Origin: Ryuthela nishihirai
Taxonomy: Eukaryota; Arthropoda; Arachnida; Araneae; Heptathelidae
Direction of reading: 5' to 3'
NCBI GenBank assembly: GCA_038380435.1
Contig: JAWZYU010000010.1
Coordinates: 40,768,135 to 40,832,134 of the forward strand
DNA length: 64,000 nucleotides
Shown here: piece after piece, positions 11,716-23,033 of the stretch
Layout of the letters: every line of letters starts with the position of its first letter
Numbering within the stretch: position 1 is the stretch's first letter
The notes under the pieces: model-generated
Told to the model about the DNA's origin: nothing
The model's input: only the letters and a program-made list of their open reading frames with translations
The model's database searches: none
Made by a program: the position numbers and the translations under genes

Positions 11716-14091
11716 CAAGATACAAATATTTTGAAGAATTCTTTAATTGGAGCTGACTTGTCAGTTTCTTTTCACTGAGTTCTGTCACAAATGTCATTTA
11801 TATTTAAACATCACAAGAGGAAACTTGCTACAACTCATTAACAAATAAATAGCCTCAAAACCCATATCCGATTTATTATCACATGGATTTAAAATATTTT
11901 GCACTCCAGATTTTGAAATTTCAGAAATAAACAATACCATCATTTCCCTGTTTATTGTAATCATTGATGAATTTCTCATCTGTCTGAATGAAATTTGTTT
12001 TTATATGTTTGGGCAAACTATGAGCAACTTATGATAGTGGAGGGGAGTCTAGATATAATGCAACATTTTTGCTATAACTTTAGTTCCAGTGAATGTTAAG
12101 AGAACTTGTATACAAAGTCAGTACAAAATGAAATGACATGCATACTCTATCTTCCTTTACAAAGTATTTTTCTTATGTTGTATATCACTTCCACGCACTT
12201 AAGGTTTCCTAAGGAGTAAAATATTTTATGTGTATAATATTGTTATTAATTTGAATTAATACCAGGAAGAGAATATTAAAAGGGAATCCTATGATACAGA
12301 AGCTTTGAAACACATTAATATAGTTTTATTATTCACAAAGAAAACCAACATATAAAAATTTTATCCATACTGAGTGCCAAAACTGTTTTAATAACCTACT
12401 AGCAAATAAAAGTCAAACAATAATATCAATACCTTAATTTATAGAAGACATAAAATTTCTTACTTGAAATTATTCCAAACTTTTTCATAGTCCTCCTGTG
12501 GCCATCATCAGGGATTCCATCTTGACTGGGATTTTTCTCCAGTCAAAGTGGAATTCCCAATGACTGCCATAAAGGATCATATAAATGTTTAGGACAATTT
12601 CATACTTAAAAAAATTGTCTTCTGTAACTTAAGAAATTGTTATTATTGAGTTACAAAGACTTCTGTGAATGAAATCACCAAATAATTTCAGTGTTGGATA
12701 CCAAAGATTCTTTTTTAATTAATACTAATTTTTGATGTATTAAATTTATAGTACTATTTTTATTCCCAAACCAATATAATAATTATTATTGATAAACTTT
12801 GAAACCTGCAGGTATTCTTGTGGTGTTATTATTCTCAAATTATATATTGAAATGTTAATTATTGTAATAATATATCAATGCATTTTCATTCAAAACAGAA
12901 ATAAAGTTGGTACTGATGCTAACTATTACTATAACACTTTCTTCATCATTAACTTCATGTTACATCCACTATATCCTTTTTCAATCTGTGTCTTGAGAAC
13001 TGTCAACTCCTTATCCACATTTTCGTTCAACCACTTGGAAAGTATCTACTTACTGTTTACAATATATTTTACTCCCACAATTCTGCCATGATTAAAAAGC
13101 ACTCTCTATAATGGCAGATAAATGCAAGTGAATAGTTCCAAAGCCTGATTTACAGAATGAATATTATATTAAGCTTATTTCAGCTGTGTTTTAAAATAAA
13201 CTTTGCACTCTATTCATTCTCATAATTTATTCATAATTATATTCATAATCATTTGCCAAAATACTCTAGTCAATTTTACCCAGACAATTATAGTAATGTT
13301 AGCATCCCAAGACAGAAACTGATATGTACACAGGCTTGTGGAAGGAAGGTATTAAAGGTTTTCAAAGGCATAGTGCTGTCACCTAGTAGTAGTAATTTGT
13401 TTGTGTTCCATGCAGGAGGGTTGAGTAAGTTGTAAACTCTAGGCTCTGTGTTGAAGTATCACCACCTATTGTGCTGTTAAAACTGGTAGAGACAGTTATA
13501 ATAATCATATTGGTTATTATGGGATGTCCTATGACAACTTTTCACACTAGATCAGACATTAGGCAGGTATGAAAAATTTATCCAGCTCTCTCAGATGTGA
13601 ACATGAGATCTGGTTAATTGTTAGTTGCTCTACTATTCCAGCCAAGGTAGTGTTTGATACCTGCTTAAAAATAAGCTGTAGACTGAATGTCTGGATATGG
13701 CATATATTGTGCTGTGCTTAATCAGATAAATGAACATATTTATATCTGGGAGAATGCTGAATGGCTTTTTTTTGCACGTAATGTCTAATTAAACACTGTG
13801 ACCCTTCAATATGTTTCTGATATTCTGTTTGTCATTTTTTATGTTATACACATTTTAATTTGTTTTGTGTATGAATACTCATTAAATTTGTAATGATATT
13901 TAGTATTTTGAAATTGTGATTAATATACTGATTGCTTTGTTTTATAAAGAAAGGCAGTTTTAAATCCTTTTTTTCCTCAAAATTTTGAAACATTTTCTAC
14001 TATCAAATGTATTATTGTTCTGATTTAAAAGCTTTGATATAGTTAATGCATGCATTTACAAGGATTTAAGGTTTATTATTATTATTTTCAG
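11716..14091. other. AT-rich intron sequence
   Basis: No SINE or transposase was recognised. It includes an imperfect hairpin at 12511-12558 (see its own entry). Acceptor sequence for the next TEX9 exon is at its end. Confidence 0.4.
12511..12558. repeat. Imperfect hairpin in intron
   Basis: GGGATTCCATCTTGACTGG at 12511-12529 is nearly complementary to CCAGTCAAAGTGGAATTCCC at 12539-12558, with a 9-base loop. It may be a decayed fold-back element or chance. Confidence 0.55.
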
Positions 14092-14226
14092 GAAGTAGAA
14101 ATTTTAAAACAGGGACAAAAACAAGTAGTTGCCAGTAAAGGCACAGTTGAAGCTCGTTTAAATCGTGCTTTAGAAGAAATTGAGAAGTTCAAGACAGACC
14201 TACGTCAATCTCGACAATCAGCTAAA
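14092..14226 (+). CDS. TEX9: TEX9-like protein, internal coding exon
   Basis: This exon of 135 bp (45 codons, phase 0) follows an ATTATTATTATTTTCAG acceptor and ends GCTAAA before a GTAAAT donor. The translation contains EARLNRALEEIEKFK, almost the same as the EVRLNRALEEAEKYK stretch of vertebrate TEX9 as I recall it. This is the most diagnostic match in the gene after the C-terminus. It is all coiled-coil heptads, with no membrane segment or catalytic motif. The intron before it (2313-14091) is about 11.8 kb and carries a reverse-oriented RTE-type LINE. The intron after it (14227-24477) is about 10.3 kb and carries two more LINE fragments, a Tc1 element and several SINEs. Confidence 0.9.
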
Positions 14227-14577
14227 GTAAATTCTATTTTCAAATATAATCATAAAAATATTCAGTAATATATTTTACTTGAAAGTTTTGGTTGTGTCAC
14301 TCTTTAAGCTTAACATTTCCACTTATTTTCCCCCTCCCTCAAGTTTGTCTTCACAGAACCGCTCAAAAGGAGAGGGATAAGTCCAATCTTAAATTCACAA
14401 TTTTATTATAGGTTACCTAGTGTTTTTTTTTAATTGTATTTCAATCTATGTATTCTGCCTCTTTTATAAATTTTATCTCCAAATTAGCACATTCAGTACA
14501 TTGGTAAAGTACCTGAGTTCAATATGAAAAATTATAACCATAATTCTTTATGAACTGAATTATGGTGAAATTATTCA

Positions 14578-14623
14578 TGAACTGAATTATGGTAATAAAA
14601 ATTCATTACCATAATTCAGCTCA
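14578..14623. repeat. Hairpin beside a direct repeat
   Basis: TGAACTGAATTATGGTAAT at 14578-14596 pairs with 14605-14623 with one mismatch and an 8-base loop. The left arm motif also occurs directly upstream at 14551-14566. Confidence 0.6.
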
Positions 14624-14708
14624 ATATTATATGTCTCTACCGTGTCTAGAAGTTTGTATGGAATTAAAATAATAGGATATGCAAAAAGAAATTGGCTTTA
14701 AAAAATAA

Positions 14709-14900
14709 GCTTATGTAGTGCACTTGGCTACTGATCTAAGGGACCTGGGTTCGAGTCCCGGGTAAGGCATGGATGTATGTGTCGTTTTTCTGCTGAGGTC
14801 CTGCCATCCTCTCAGACCTTCTACTGTGGCATATAAACTGACAGGCTCCTGTCAGACCTCTGTGGCAAGCAGCTGCTTGAGGGGGTATATATATATAATA
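14709..14900 (+). mobile_element. Family B SINE
   Basis: It has a tRNA-like head (GCACTTGGCTACTGATC, then GGGTTCGAGTCCCGGG B box) followed by the family B body (GGCATGGATGTATG, CTGCTGAGGTCCTGCCATCC, CAGGCTCCTGTCAGACC, GGCAAGCAGCTGCTTGAGG) and a TA-rich tail. The first few bases of the head are damaged. Confidence 0.85.
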
Positions 14901-15500
14901 GCTAAATTTTCAAATGAATGCTATAGTATAATGAAAAGAACTATGCAAAAAATACAATAAAGGAATGCAAGAAGTGAAAAGCTATCTAATGCATAAAATT
15001 GTAGTAAATTGAGATCAAATTTAATTTCAAATCTGAACTTTTGTAGTGCTTAAAAATGCACTATATTACTGAAAGTTTATTAAAACAAATATCTAAATGA
15101 AAGTATATGAAACTGAAAGTGTTTGGACACTTCACTGTTAAGTGAATAAAAAGTTACATTCAATGCTCATTAACTCTTTGTGTTCTAGAAGACACTATAG
15201 TTCCCAGAGCAAAATTCAGTCTCATATCTGATAGGGAGATATTGTTCCCAAGAGAATATACTCCAAATTTCCATTTTTTTCCCTATAGAAATCATCCATT
15301 TTTAAATTTTTTTAATTAATCCTGAAAATTTAAGAATTAAATTTAATATTGAAAAAGACACCTGATTGTTTAGATGTTCTGTAAAGTTAGAAAAGATTTC
15401 ATGATACAGGCATTTTGTTTACCTCATTTTGCACTGGACTGTTTCAGTAGTTTTCTTCTTTCTGGTAATGTTTCTAAAGTTCCATGCAGAACATTCTTTT

Positions 15501-15709
15501 AACAATTCTTAAAAACATCTGGAAAAAATTACTGCTGATGTAGTGGAAATCGAACCCACAACTCTCTAGATACATGCCACAGTGCTCTAACCATTAAACC
15601 ACCCATCAGACATCAAAATCTTCCAGAATTCCTGCAAATCTTTCACTGAGATGTGGTGGTCCTTGTGCCATCTATACTTCTTTTTCCAATTGTTGCTAAT
15701 GATTTAAAT
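15501..15709 (-). repeat. Family C tRNA-like repeat, minus copy of an inverted pair
   Basis: On the minus strand it reads the family C order: CATTAGCAACAATTG, TATAGATGGCAC, CCACATCTCAGTGAAAG, the tRNA-like core with GTGGGTTCGATTTCC, then CATCAGCAGTAATTTTTTCC. It faces the plus copy starting at about 15710 across a 34-base centre. Confidence 0.8.
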
Positions 15710-16012
15710 AATAAACACTTAAATGTGATACCTACTTATTAACATCTAAATCATTAGCAACAATTCGAAAAGTAGCTTCTCCTGAAGTATAGATGGTGCA
15801 AGGTCCGCCACATCTCAGTGAAAGATTTATAGGTCTTATTCTGGAAGATTTTAATGTCTAACGCATGGTTTAATGGTTAGAGCACTCTGGCATGTATCTA
15901 TAGAGTTGCGGTTCAATTCCCGCCGCATCAGCAATAATTTTTTTCAGATGTTTTTAATAATTGTTGAAGTCTATTTCTACAGGTAATCTATGAATTTACC
16001 TATGGATGCATT
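15710..16012 (+). repeat. Family C tRNA-like repeat, plus copy of an inverted pair
   Basis: It begins at the palindromic CACTTAAATGTGA element, then CATCTAAATCATTAGCAAC, CTCCTGAAGTATAGATGGTG, CCACATCTCAGTGAAAG, the tRNA-like core (TGGTTTAATGGTTAGAGC, GGTTCAATTCCCGCC), CAATAATTTTTTTCAGATG and the 3' palindrome ACAGGTAATCTATG. It is the most complete C copy outside 23 kb. Confidence 0.8.
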
Positions 16013-16679
16013 CTTTTATGTTGTCATTTTTATGTTGTCATTCGAAGATAAATGCATCTTTTGATAAGAATGCATATATCTAAGTGCGGCAATTTTTACC
16101 ATATTTTGTTTTTTAAATTGTTTTGCTGTTTGTTATAATTTTTCAGGAAAATCCATTTATATATTATTATGTAGAATTAAATGCTCCTTCATTTAAGCTA
16201 TTATTTGGCATATTCTATCCATTAGTTATTTTAGAATGAGATTCAAATCCAACAATATTACTCTTTTTTTTTACTATATTGTTTTAAAAAAGTGCTGTTA
16301 AAATTAATATGTTGGCTGTTTTTCTCAAATATTTTATTCTGTAAAAATTTGCAATTAAATACTCTTTATTTTAATATAGGACACAACCAATTATATCTAT
16401 TAATTATTTCAAGATAAGGTTTTAAAATTGTTCCTTTTTCGTCATGAAAACTCCTCAAAATCCCCCACCAGAGTGAGTTATGCTCTCTACTTAGAATATC
16501 TATATCTAAGTGTTGCAATTTTTACCATATTCAGTCAACAAAGCCAGCATGTTAAAGGTTAAAAGTAAGCTGTGAGGGGAAAATGTCTTTAGCAATAATT
16601 TGAAAATTTTCCTCAAATATCTTTAAATCTGTTTTCAACAATATCCATTTAATATGTAAAGAGTTCTGAAGGTAGAACA
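16013..16679. other. AT-rich intron sequence
   Basis: A phrase resembling TCTAAGTG.GGCAATTTTTACCAT occurs twice (about 16079 and 16504), suggesting an old duplication. Nothing else was recognised. Confidence 0.35.
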
Positions 16680-17600
16680 TATATAATAATAATACTAATA
16701 CTAATAATTTATTTCTGTATAATTGAATATACAGAAGGGTTAGATGGTGCATGACACTCTTCTTCCCTGTTGACTAAAAACAAATTGAATGAAAAGCAAA
16801 ATTAACAAACAGTACAAAAATTAATGTATATAGAAACAAAGTAAACTATAAGGTTTAGAATCTAAGGTATCGAGGAAATAGTGACAAGTCCACTTCTTTC
16901 AATTTTCTTCCGAAACTCTGCAATTTTGGTGAAAGCACCACATCAGTTGGAAGTTAGTTCCAAACCCTCCCTGCTCTGCATATGAAAGAATGATATAATT
17001 TTTCTTCACCAGAGAAAAGTTGATATTCGTGGGGTGTCTTCTCGTGTTGCTACTTGAAATTGGTAACGAGGGATGTTGTATGTTTATGTGAGTTGACCCA
17101 TAAATGAGTCTGTGACATGTTTTCAGATCTGGATCAAGTCTTCTCCATACTAGTGAATTAATATTAAGATTTGCCAGCTTTTGTTTGTGTGTCAAGTGGA
17201 GGTAACCTGGTAGTCTTTTGGTGAACCATCTCTGTAGTCTTTCTAATGAGAGAATATCACAGACCAGGTGAGGGCATCACACTGGCAAAGCATATTTGAT
17301 TATGGGTCTAACATATGTGATAAAGGCATTGATGAGGGTAACATGATTGCACTTCTGTAGCTTCTTAGAATTACATTGGCAATGCAAAGGGCCTTGGTAG
17401 CAGCTTTTTTGCAATGGCGTAAAAAAGACAGTGTCGTTGAACATGATACGAAGATCCAAAAGTTCGTGGACACTCGGGATTGTTTCCAATGCCATAGTTG
17501 TTGTTGAGATAGGGAGTTCGTGAAGTATGTTCCATTCCAGAATGTTGTTACAAGCTGTCTGCAATTGGTCTTGTTCTGTCACTTATATCGGTTATATACA
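16680..17600 (-). mobile_element. CR1/L2/jockey-type LINE, 5'-truncated 3' end
   Basis: On the minus strand it encodes the end of a reverse transcriptase: LHELPISTTTMA, then LINAFITYVRPIIKYALPV, a QRWFTKRLPGYLHL region, THKQKLANLNINSLVWRRLD and LDPDLKTCHRLIYG. This matches the 'thumb' order of CR1/L2/jockey RTs. Its 3' end is an ATT/ATTAGT microsatellite-like tail at about 16680-16708, as such LINEs have. Stops and shifts break the frame. It abuts the RTE fragment that starts at 17706. Confidence 0.8.
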
Positions 17601-17705
17601 TTTAATTTGTTGATATCTCAACAACTCCAACTATGGCAATGAATACTCAAGTATGCATGACGTGTTCAAAAGTTGTCTTAGGAAAAAATGAATAGGACAG
17701 ATATT

Positions 17706-18800
17706 AGCCAAAGATTCTTATCAGAAACTAACTGATCCTTTATGATGTATCTGTAATCCTTTCTATCAGGACTAATAGGGTATTGATTAAGGACATTCCT
17801 AAAGTTCTTTCTTTCTGAAATAAGCTCAAGTGCCTTATCACTCAAATAATTCTGCCTCCTCTGCTCCTTTTTTTGTAAAAGAGTACTGTTAGTTTCCAAG
17901 AAAACCTGTTTAAAATGGCCCCATTCTTCCTCAGCTTCAGTAGTAAGCAAACCATGACTGTCATAATGACTAAGTAACCTATCATGGTAAGCTTTAGCTA
18001 TCACTGGGTCTTTAAGAGCTTCAATATTAAAGGTAAATTTTGTAACCTTAGCACAACACTTTTTAAGTTTAAGTTACAAGACACTTTTAACAAGGTAATG
18101 GTTAGATCCAATTTCAGCTCCCCTATATGCCCTGGTATTCCTAACAGAACTAGTCCATTTGCTGTTAATTAATATGCAATCTATCATATTCTTATGCAGC
18201 CCATCAGGTGAAACCCATGTGTATTTATGTATGTTGTGGTGTTTGTAATAAGTTTTAGCTATTCTGAAACTAATGAGTTTACTTACCTGTAGGAGACGTT
18301 GCCCATTACCATTGCAACTACCAATACCAAAAGGGCCTATCACACCTCCTTAAAGGTCAGAGTCAGTACCAACTTTAGCATTGAAGTCACATAGAACAAG
18401 GGTAATATCTCCTTTCTTGACAGAATTCAAAATATCCAGCTGTAAAACGTATACTTCTAGTTCTCATTAGAGTCCTTTGTGGGGGCATAACAACAGATGG
18501 CATTCAAGTCTTTAATTTTTGTTTTAAATTTTGCTCCAAGAAATCTTTCATTATTGCAGTCATATCCTAGAAGAGCATCACTGACGTGTCTGCTGAGAAG
18601 CAAACCTATACCTTGGAGATGGTTTCCATCCTCCCTCCCTGAAAAGAGAAATTTAAAGTTATTTTTAAGTATCTCACCTTTACTTGTCCATCTGGTCTCT
18701 TGCAAGCCTAGAATATCTAGGTCATAGCGCTGGAATTCCTGCATGAGGACATCAAGAGAATAATCTCTATGTGATGTCCTCATGTTCCACATTCCACGTT
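17706..18800 (-). mobile_element. RTE-type LINE copy 2, endonuclease part only
   Basis: It runs parallel to 9946-11040 of copy 1 with most bases identical by eye and small indels. Landmarks are NMRTSHRDYSLDVL, LDILGLQETRW, GIGLLLSRHVSD, DFNAKV, GPFGIGSCNGNGQ, TWVSPDG, IDCILIN and GSNHYLV. The RT half is absent: similarity stops at 17706, next to the CR1-type LINE. It shares with copy 1 an in-frame stop just before GGVIGPFG (TAA here, TAG there) and the SNH replacement. Confidence 0.85.
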
Positions 18801-19074
18801 CCTGCAGAGAGAAAAATGATTAGTAGGATTTTTTAAGATATACAGGTAATCTAACTAACACATCTAAGTAATAAGCAGGTCACACATCTAAGTAATAAGG
18901 TCTAGGCCTTGCACTCTGCTGTGACCTACTTTGCTTGATTTTGGTTTAAATTTTGCAAAATGACACATTAAATGCTTGGATGAATGATAAAAATAATTTT
19001 AGGCATATTTAAATAGTTTTAAAGAAGAAAGAGAGTATAAAAAGAAAAAAAAATAGAGGTAATGTACTATGCAG

Positions 19075-20420
19075 AGCTACCACCTACTCAGATTTTCTCT
19101 GATTTTCCCCTATTTTTGGTTTAAAATCCGAAAATCCAATTTGTAGGGTTTTTTCAGTTTTACACCAATGGAAATCTGCCTCCAAATTGTACAGTATTTT
19201 TGCCCTTTCCCTAAAAGGAGAATGTTAATGAAAGAGAAGAATTGTTTCTGATTTAGCTCTTTTACTGTATTAAAGGTGCAGCTGTGTACCCACTCCCTAA
19301 TCTGTGCTTCCTTGTGGGCTAACCTGCACATCAATCTGAAGAAATTAATGAGACTCCAGCTGACCATTTCCAGACAGAACACATGGCAAAGTACACACCT
19401 AAATTCTTTTACAGAATTGAAGCTGTTTAATTGGGTATAGGTTCAATAAACCCCAATTAGAAATAATCTTCCTGGCTCTGGCCAACTAAAGCTAATTGGA
19501 TTACTTAAAATTGGAAACTTCAGAGTGGAGATATACAGATTAGAGAACTTCCCTAATCTATAGGCCATGATTGACACTGCAACTTGAATCAGTCTTGTAC
19601 ATGTCTATTGTTATCTGGGTTGGGCTATTGGATGATAAGGGATTAAAATTTTTCTTTCACTAGAGTTGAGGTATTTTTTATTATAATCAGTTAAGCATTT
19701 TGTGTTCCCTATTGTTATGTTACTTATCTTCCTATTGCATTTTGCTTGTCATTCGTTGGCTGATGTCAGTTTTGTTTCACCATAACTGTTAGTAACCCAG
19801 CAGCTGATCACAAGAGGTATGTATGATTGTTTTACTTTTGAGCTGCATGAAAATGCTGCTGCTATTAGTTATTAATTAATGAATGATATTTACATATTGA
19901 TTGTTAGTTATTAATAATTAGCTATTAGGTTAACGTTCATTAATATCAAAACCATATGGATGCAGTGACTTGGCTGCAGTTAGTCAAAACTTCCCATACT
20001 GCATGACAATCTGCCACTGCTGGCAATCCAAGTGCTTTCAAAAAAAAAGTCAAAATAACATTTATTGTTATTCCCAATATATTGTAATGCTAACTTTTCA
20101 AATATGTTGGTCGATCATTATTGATCAGGGGATGATGCCTGCATACTGAATATTACCTAATAGAGAATTGTTAATTTTCGTTAATATCAAAAACTCTTCC
20201 ACTGGTTTCATGCGATTATATCTAGGTAAAACATACAGATACGGTTCAATTTGTTGCGATGAGCACCATTTCCCCTGCTGCATATGAAGCTTGCTACTGC
20301 TGGTAATATAAGCACTGCACAAAAAACAAAACCAATGGAGAAAGAGATACAATAATTTTTGCTATTCTCTCCAAACTGTAAATGTTAATTTTTGCAATAC
20401 ATCTGTTGTTAATTGTTGGA
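19075..20420 (+). repeat. Dispersed repeat G, copy 2, with internal tandem units
   Basis: It matches 4405-5260 block by block. Its 3' part repeats a module that begins TTAATATCAA (about 19942 and 20181), continues with a CTGC..ATG..A.CT.GC.ACTGCTGG stretch and ends AATGTTAATTTTTGCAATAC; a third start is near 20475. No ORF of note. Confidence 0.6.
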
Positions 20421-20846
20421 AGATGCCTGCTACATAAATATTATCAATTATTAGCAATTAAGTTGAATTTTGTTAATATGAAGAAGCACACATACCAAAA
20501 ATGTAACTAAACTAATTTAAGTTTTTTGTCATATTTCATCTTATAAGATAGGAAATTTAGTTCATAATCAGTTAATGAGTATGATAAAATGATCATCACT
20601 ACTCAGATTGCTTGAATAAGAAGGCTAATTTATTTTCTCCTATAAACGATCGGGGTTGACAAGGTACTCACTCACTAGATGGTGCCATGAGTGGTAAATT
20701 TCTTAAGTGTAAAGTAACATAAGTGAATAATGTACACTATAATAGTTTTTCATCTTTTCAAACAATTTATTGGATTATCTGTTAATACCTTTTCTATGGC
20801 CTCTGGTTCTTGATTTTTTTTTTTTTTTTCTGGTCTCATCCTCTAA

Positions 20847-21065
20847 ATAAAAATAAAATAAATACCCCCTCAAGCAGCTGCTTGCCACAGAGGTCTGACA
20901 GGAGCCTGTCAGTTTATATGCCAGAGTAGAAGGTCTGAGAGGATGGCAGGACCTCAGCAGAAAAACGACACATACATCCATGCCTTATCCGGGGCTCGAA
21001 CCCAGGTCCCTTAGATCAGTAGCCAAGCGCGCTAACCACTCGGCCATGGGCTAACCACTCAGCCA
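20847..21065 (-). mobile_element. Family B SINE with perfect target-site duplication
   Basis: The minus-strand head (GGCCGAGTGGTTAGCGCGC, CTGATCTAAGGGACCTGG, a near B box) and the body match family B; the A-rich tail on the plus strand is at 20847-20872. The direct repeat CTCATCCTCTAA at 20835-20846 and 21066-21077 flanks it exactly. A short duplication of the head (GGCTAACCACTC) sits at the 5' end. The intact flanks indicate recent target-primed insertion. Confidence 0.92.
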
Positions 21066-21162
21066 CTCATCCTCTAAGGTTGAGTTTATTTAACTAGAAG
21101 GGGTGGGTTATTCATATAAATGTTTTTTTTAATACAATTTGGATTTAATTCCTTTATATATA

Positions 21163-22388
21163 CCAATCAGCCAATACATTAAAACTATCTCTGCATTATG
21201 CAAAGGAGCATGCATGCAACCAATCAGTGCCGTGTGCCAAGTTCACGAATGATATATATATAATACCTGGATCAGAGCTCTTACAGGCAGTATTTCATTT
21301 TGTCTCAACATGGGAAAAGCAAAGGATTTATCTGATTTTGACAAAGGCCAGATTGTTATGGCAAGATGCCTTGGTAAGAGCATCTCCAAAATAGCTATGC
21401 TGGTAGGCTACTCACAATATACAGTAGTTAGTACCTATAAAAGATAGTCGGAAACAGGCAACACTTCGAGCCATTGCAAAGGCATGGGCCAGCCACACCT
21501 CATTGATGCCAGCGCAGGCTATCTCATCATTCACAAAAACAGGAGGGCTACTGTGGCTGACACCCATAATTTCAATTGTGGTAAAGGGCCCAATGTGTCT
21601 GAACACACAGTTCATCATAAGCTCTTGGATATGGGTCTTCACAGCCGCAAACCCATTCGTGTGCCTATGCTCAAAGCCATTCACCATTGTCAACACTTGC
21701 AGTGGGCGCGTAATCATCGACATTGGACCGTAGAGGACTGGAAGAGGGTCGCATGGTCAGACGAATCCGGTTTTCTGTTACACCATGTGGACAGACGAGC
21801 TCATGTGTGATGTTTTACCCACAGAAGCCTTCTCACCTGGATGCACTGTGGGATGGATCCAAGCAGCTGGAGGAAGTGTGATGGTCTGGGCAATATTTTC
21901 TTTGGGAACACTTGAACCAATTATCACTGCAGATCAAACTCTGATAGCTGTCACCTACCTGAACATCATGGCTGACCAAGCACACCCCTTTGTGGTGACT
22001 GTGTTCCCTGGCGGAGATGGCATCTTTCAAAAAGACAATACCCCATGTCACTCTATGAAGAAAGTGCAGGAATGGTTCCTAGAACACGATGAAGAATTCC
22101 ATTTATTGCCACAGCCCTCAAATTCGCCAGATAGAATTTGATGAATTCTATCAAGCATTTGTGGTTTGAGTTGGAGAAATGGGTATGAGCAGCATCACCC
22201 CAACCGTGTAATTTATGGGAACTGTGGGATCTTTTGTTGCAGTCATGGTACCAAATATCAAGCGACACCTACCAACATCTTGTTAAATCTATGCCTTATC
22301 GGGTGAGAGCTCTTTTGGCGACGAGAGGAGGACTTACATCATATTAGGTAGGTGGTTTTAATGTTTTGGCTGATCGGTGTGTGTGTGT
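21163..22388 (+). mobile_element. Tc1-type DNA transposon with inverted ends
   Basis: The left end CCAATCAGCCAATACATTAA at 21163 mirrors the right end around 22346-22376 (TTAATGTTTTGGCTGATCGG). TA dinucleotides flank both ends. The length of about 1.2 kb fits Tc1 elements. The only gene is a broken transposase. It lies in the second visible TEX9 intron, in the same orientation as the gene. Confidence 0.9.
21310..22200 (+). pseudogene. Tc1-type transposase, inactivated
   Basis: ATG at 21310 starts [19 protein letters not shown], a helix-turn-helix region ([15 protein letters not shown]), then a TAG at about 21445. The frame continues as RRATVADTHNFNCGKG, VHHKLLDMGLHSRKPIRVP, HLQWARNHRHWTVEDW and WSDESGFLLHHVDRRAHV (first catalytic Asp). 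A frameshift near 21790 leads to GGSVMVWAIFSLGTLEP, YLNIMADQAHPF, then FQKDNTPCH (second Asp) and EWFLEHDEEFHLLPQPSNSP. A short insertion follows; the NSIKHLWFELEKW block then shows Lys where the third catalytic Glu is expected. Counting by motif alignment, 36 residues would separate the second and third catalytic sites, as in DD36E (Incomer-like) elements. Confidence 0.88.
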
Positions 22389-22489
22389 ATATAGCATAAC
22401 AGTGTAAATTTTGTCTCGGGTAAGTACTGAAAGTTGCAGATGATTTATAATATTTAGTTAATGCATATTCCTTATTGTTGTGTTAAGTG

Positions 22490-22880
22490 AGAAATAGGCT
22501 TCTTTAACGATATGCTCTGTTTAAAATGGTTGTCTCCAATGAGATTATCCTGTTCTAGGGTTATTAATTAATGCCAATGGCAGTGCATTATTTGTGATAG
22601 TGTTTTTTAGGCTTATTGTCTCTGATGGCATTATTTAGTTTTGGGGGCTTTTTTATACTGTGGATCAGCTGTAAATTGTTTATGATAATTCATGTTTTTA
22701 GGCTTGTTTTCTCTGATGGGATTATTTAGTTCTGGTGCCTTTTTTTATAATGAGGATCTACAACGAGTTGTTTACGATAATTCATGTTTTTTAATTTGGC
22801 TTGGATAGGATTGTTTAGCTCCGGCTGCTTTTTGCAGATTGGTAGTGAATTGTTTGCAATTTTATTTTTTAGGCTTGTTA
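22490..22880 (+). repeat. Minisatellite with unit of about 92 bp
   Basis: Units starting TTTTTAGGCTTGTT or TTTTTAGGCTTATT, then CTCTGATGG.ATTATTTAG, a GCTTTTTT block and GATAATTCATG end at about 22693 and 22786; a more diverged third unit follows and a weak earlier one precedes. The period is close to 92 bp between the two best copies. Confidence 0.75.
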
Positions 22881-23033
22881 TAAGTTTGTTCTGGCTGATG
22901 GGTAAAAAGGGCAGAATGGCAGAACAATGAAAATGCAGAACTATTGTGCTCTGATTTTTCATTCTTCTAAATTGTAATTTTCGTTATTCAAGGTTGGCAA
23001 GAGCTGTCAACCTTGAATAGTAAGAGTGGCAAG

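Noticed and set aside
14769..14960. ORF starting MDVCVVFLLRSCHPLRPS, also present at 20775-20981 (minus)
   Set aside because: Both lie inside family B SINEs; the shared reading is a by-product of the repeat sequence, not a gene.
15534..15560. CTGATG...GAAA resembling a hammerhead ribozyme core in family C
   Set aside because: The conserved CTGATGA is incomplete and the required stems could not be formed by eye.
21833..22268. Minus-strand ORFs of about 70 codons
   Set aside because: They are shadows of the Tc1 transposase on the opposite strand.
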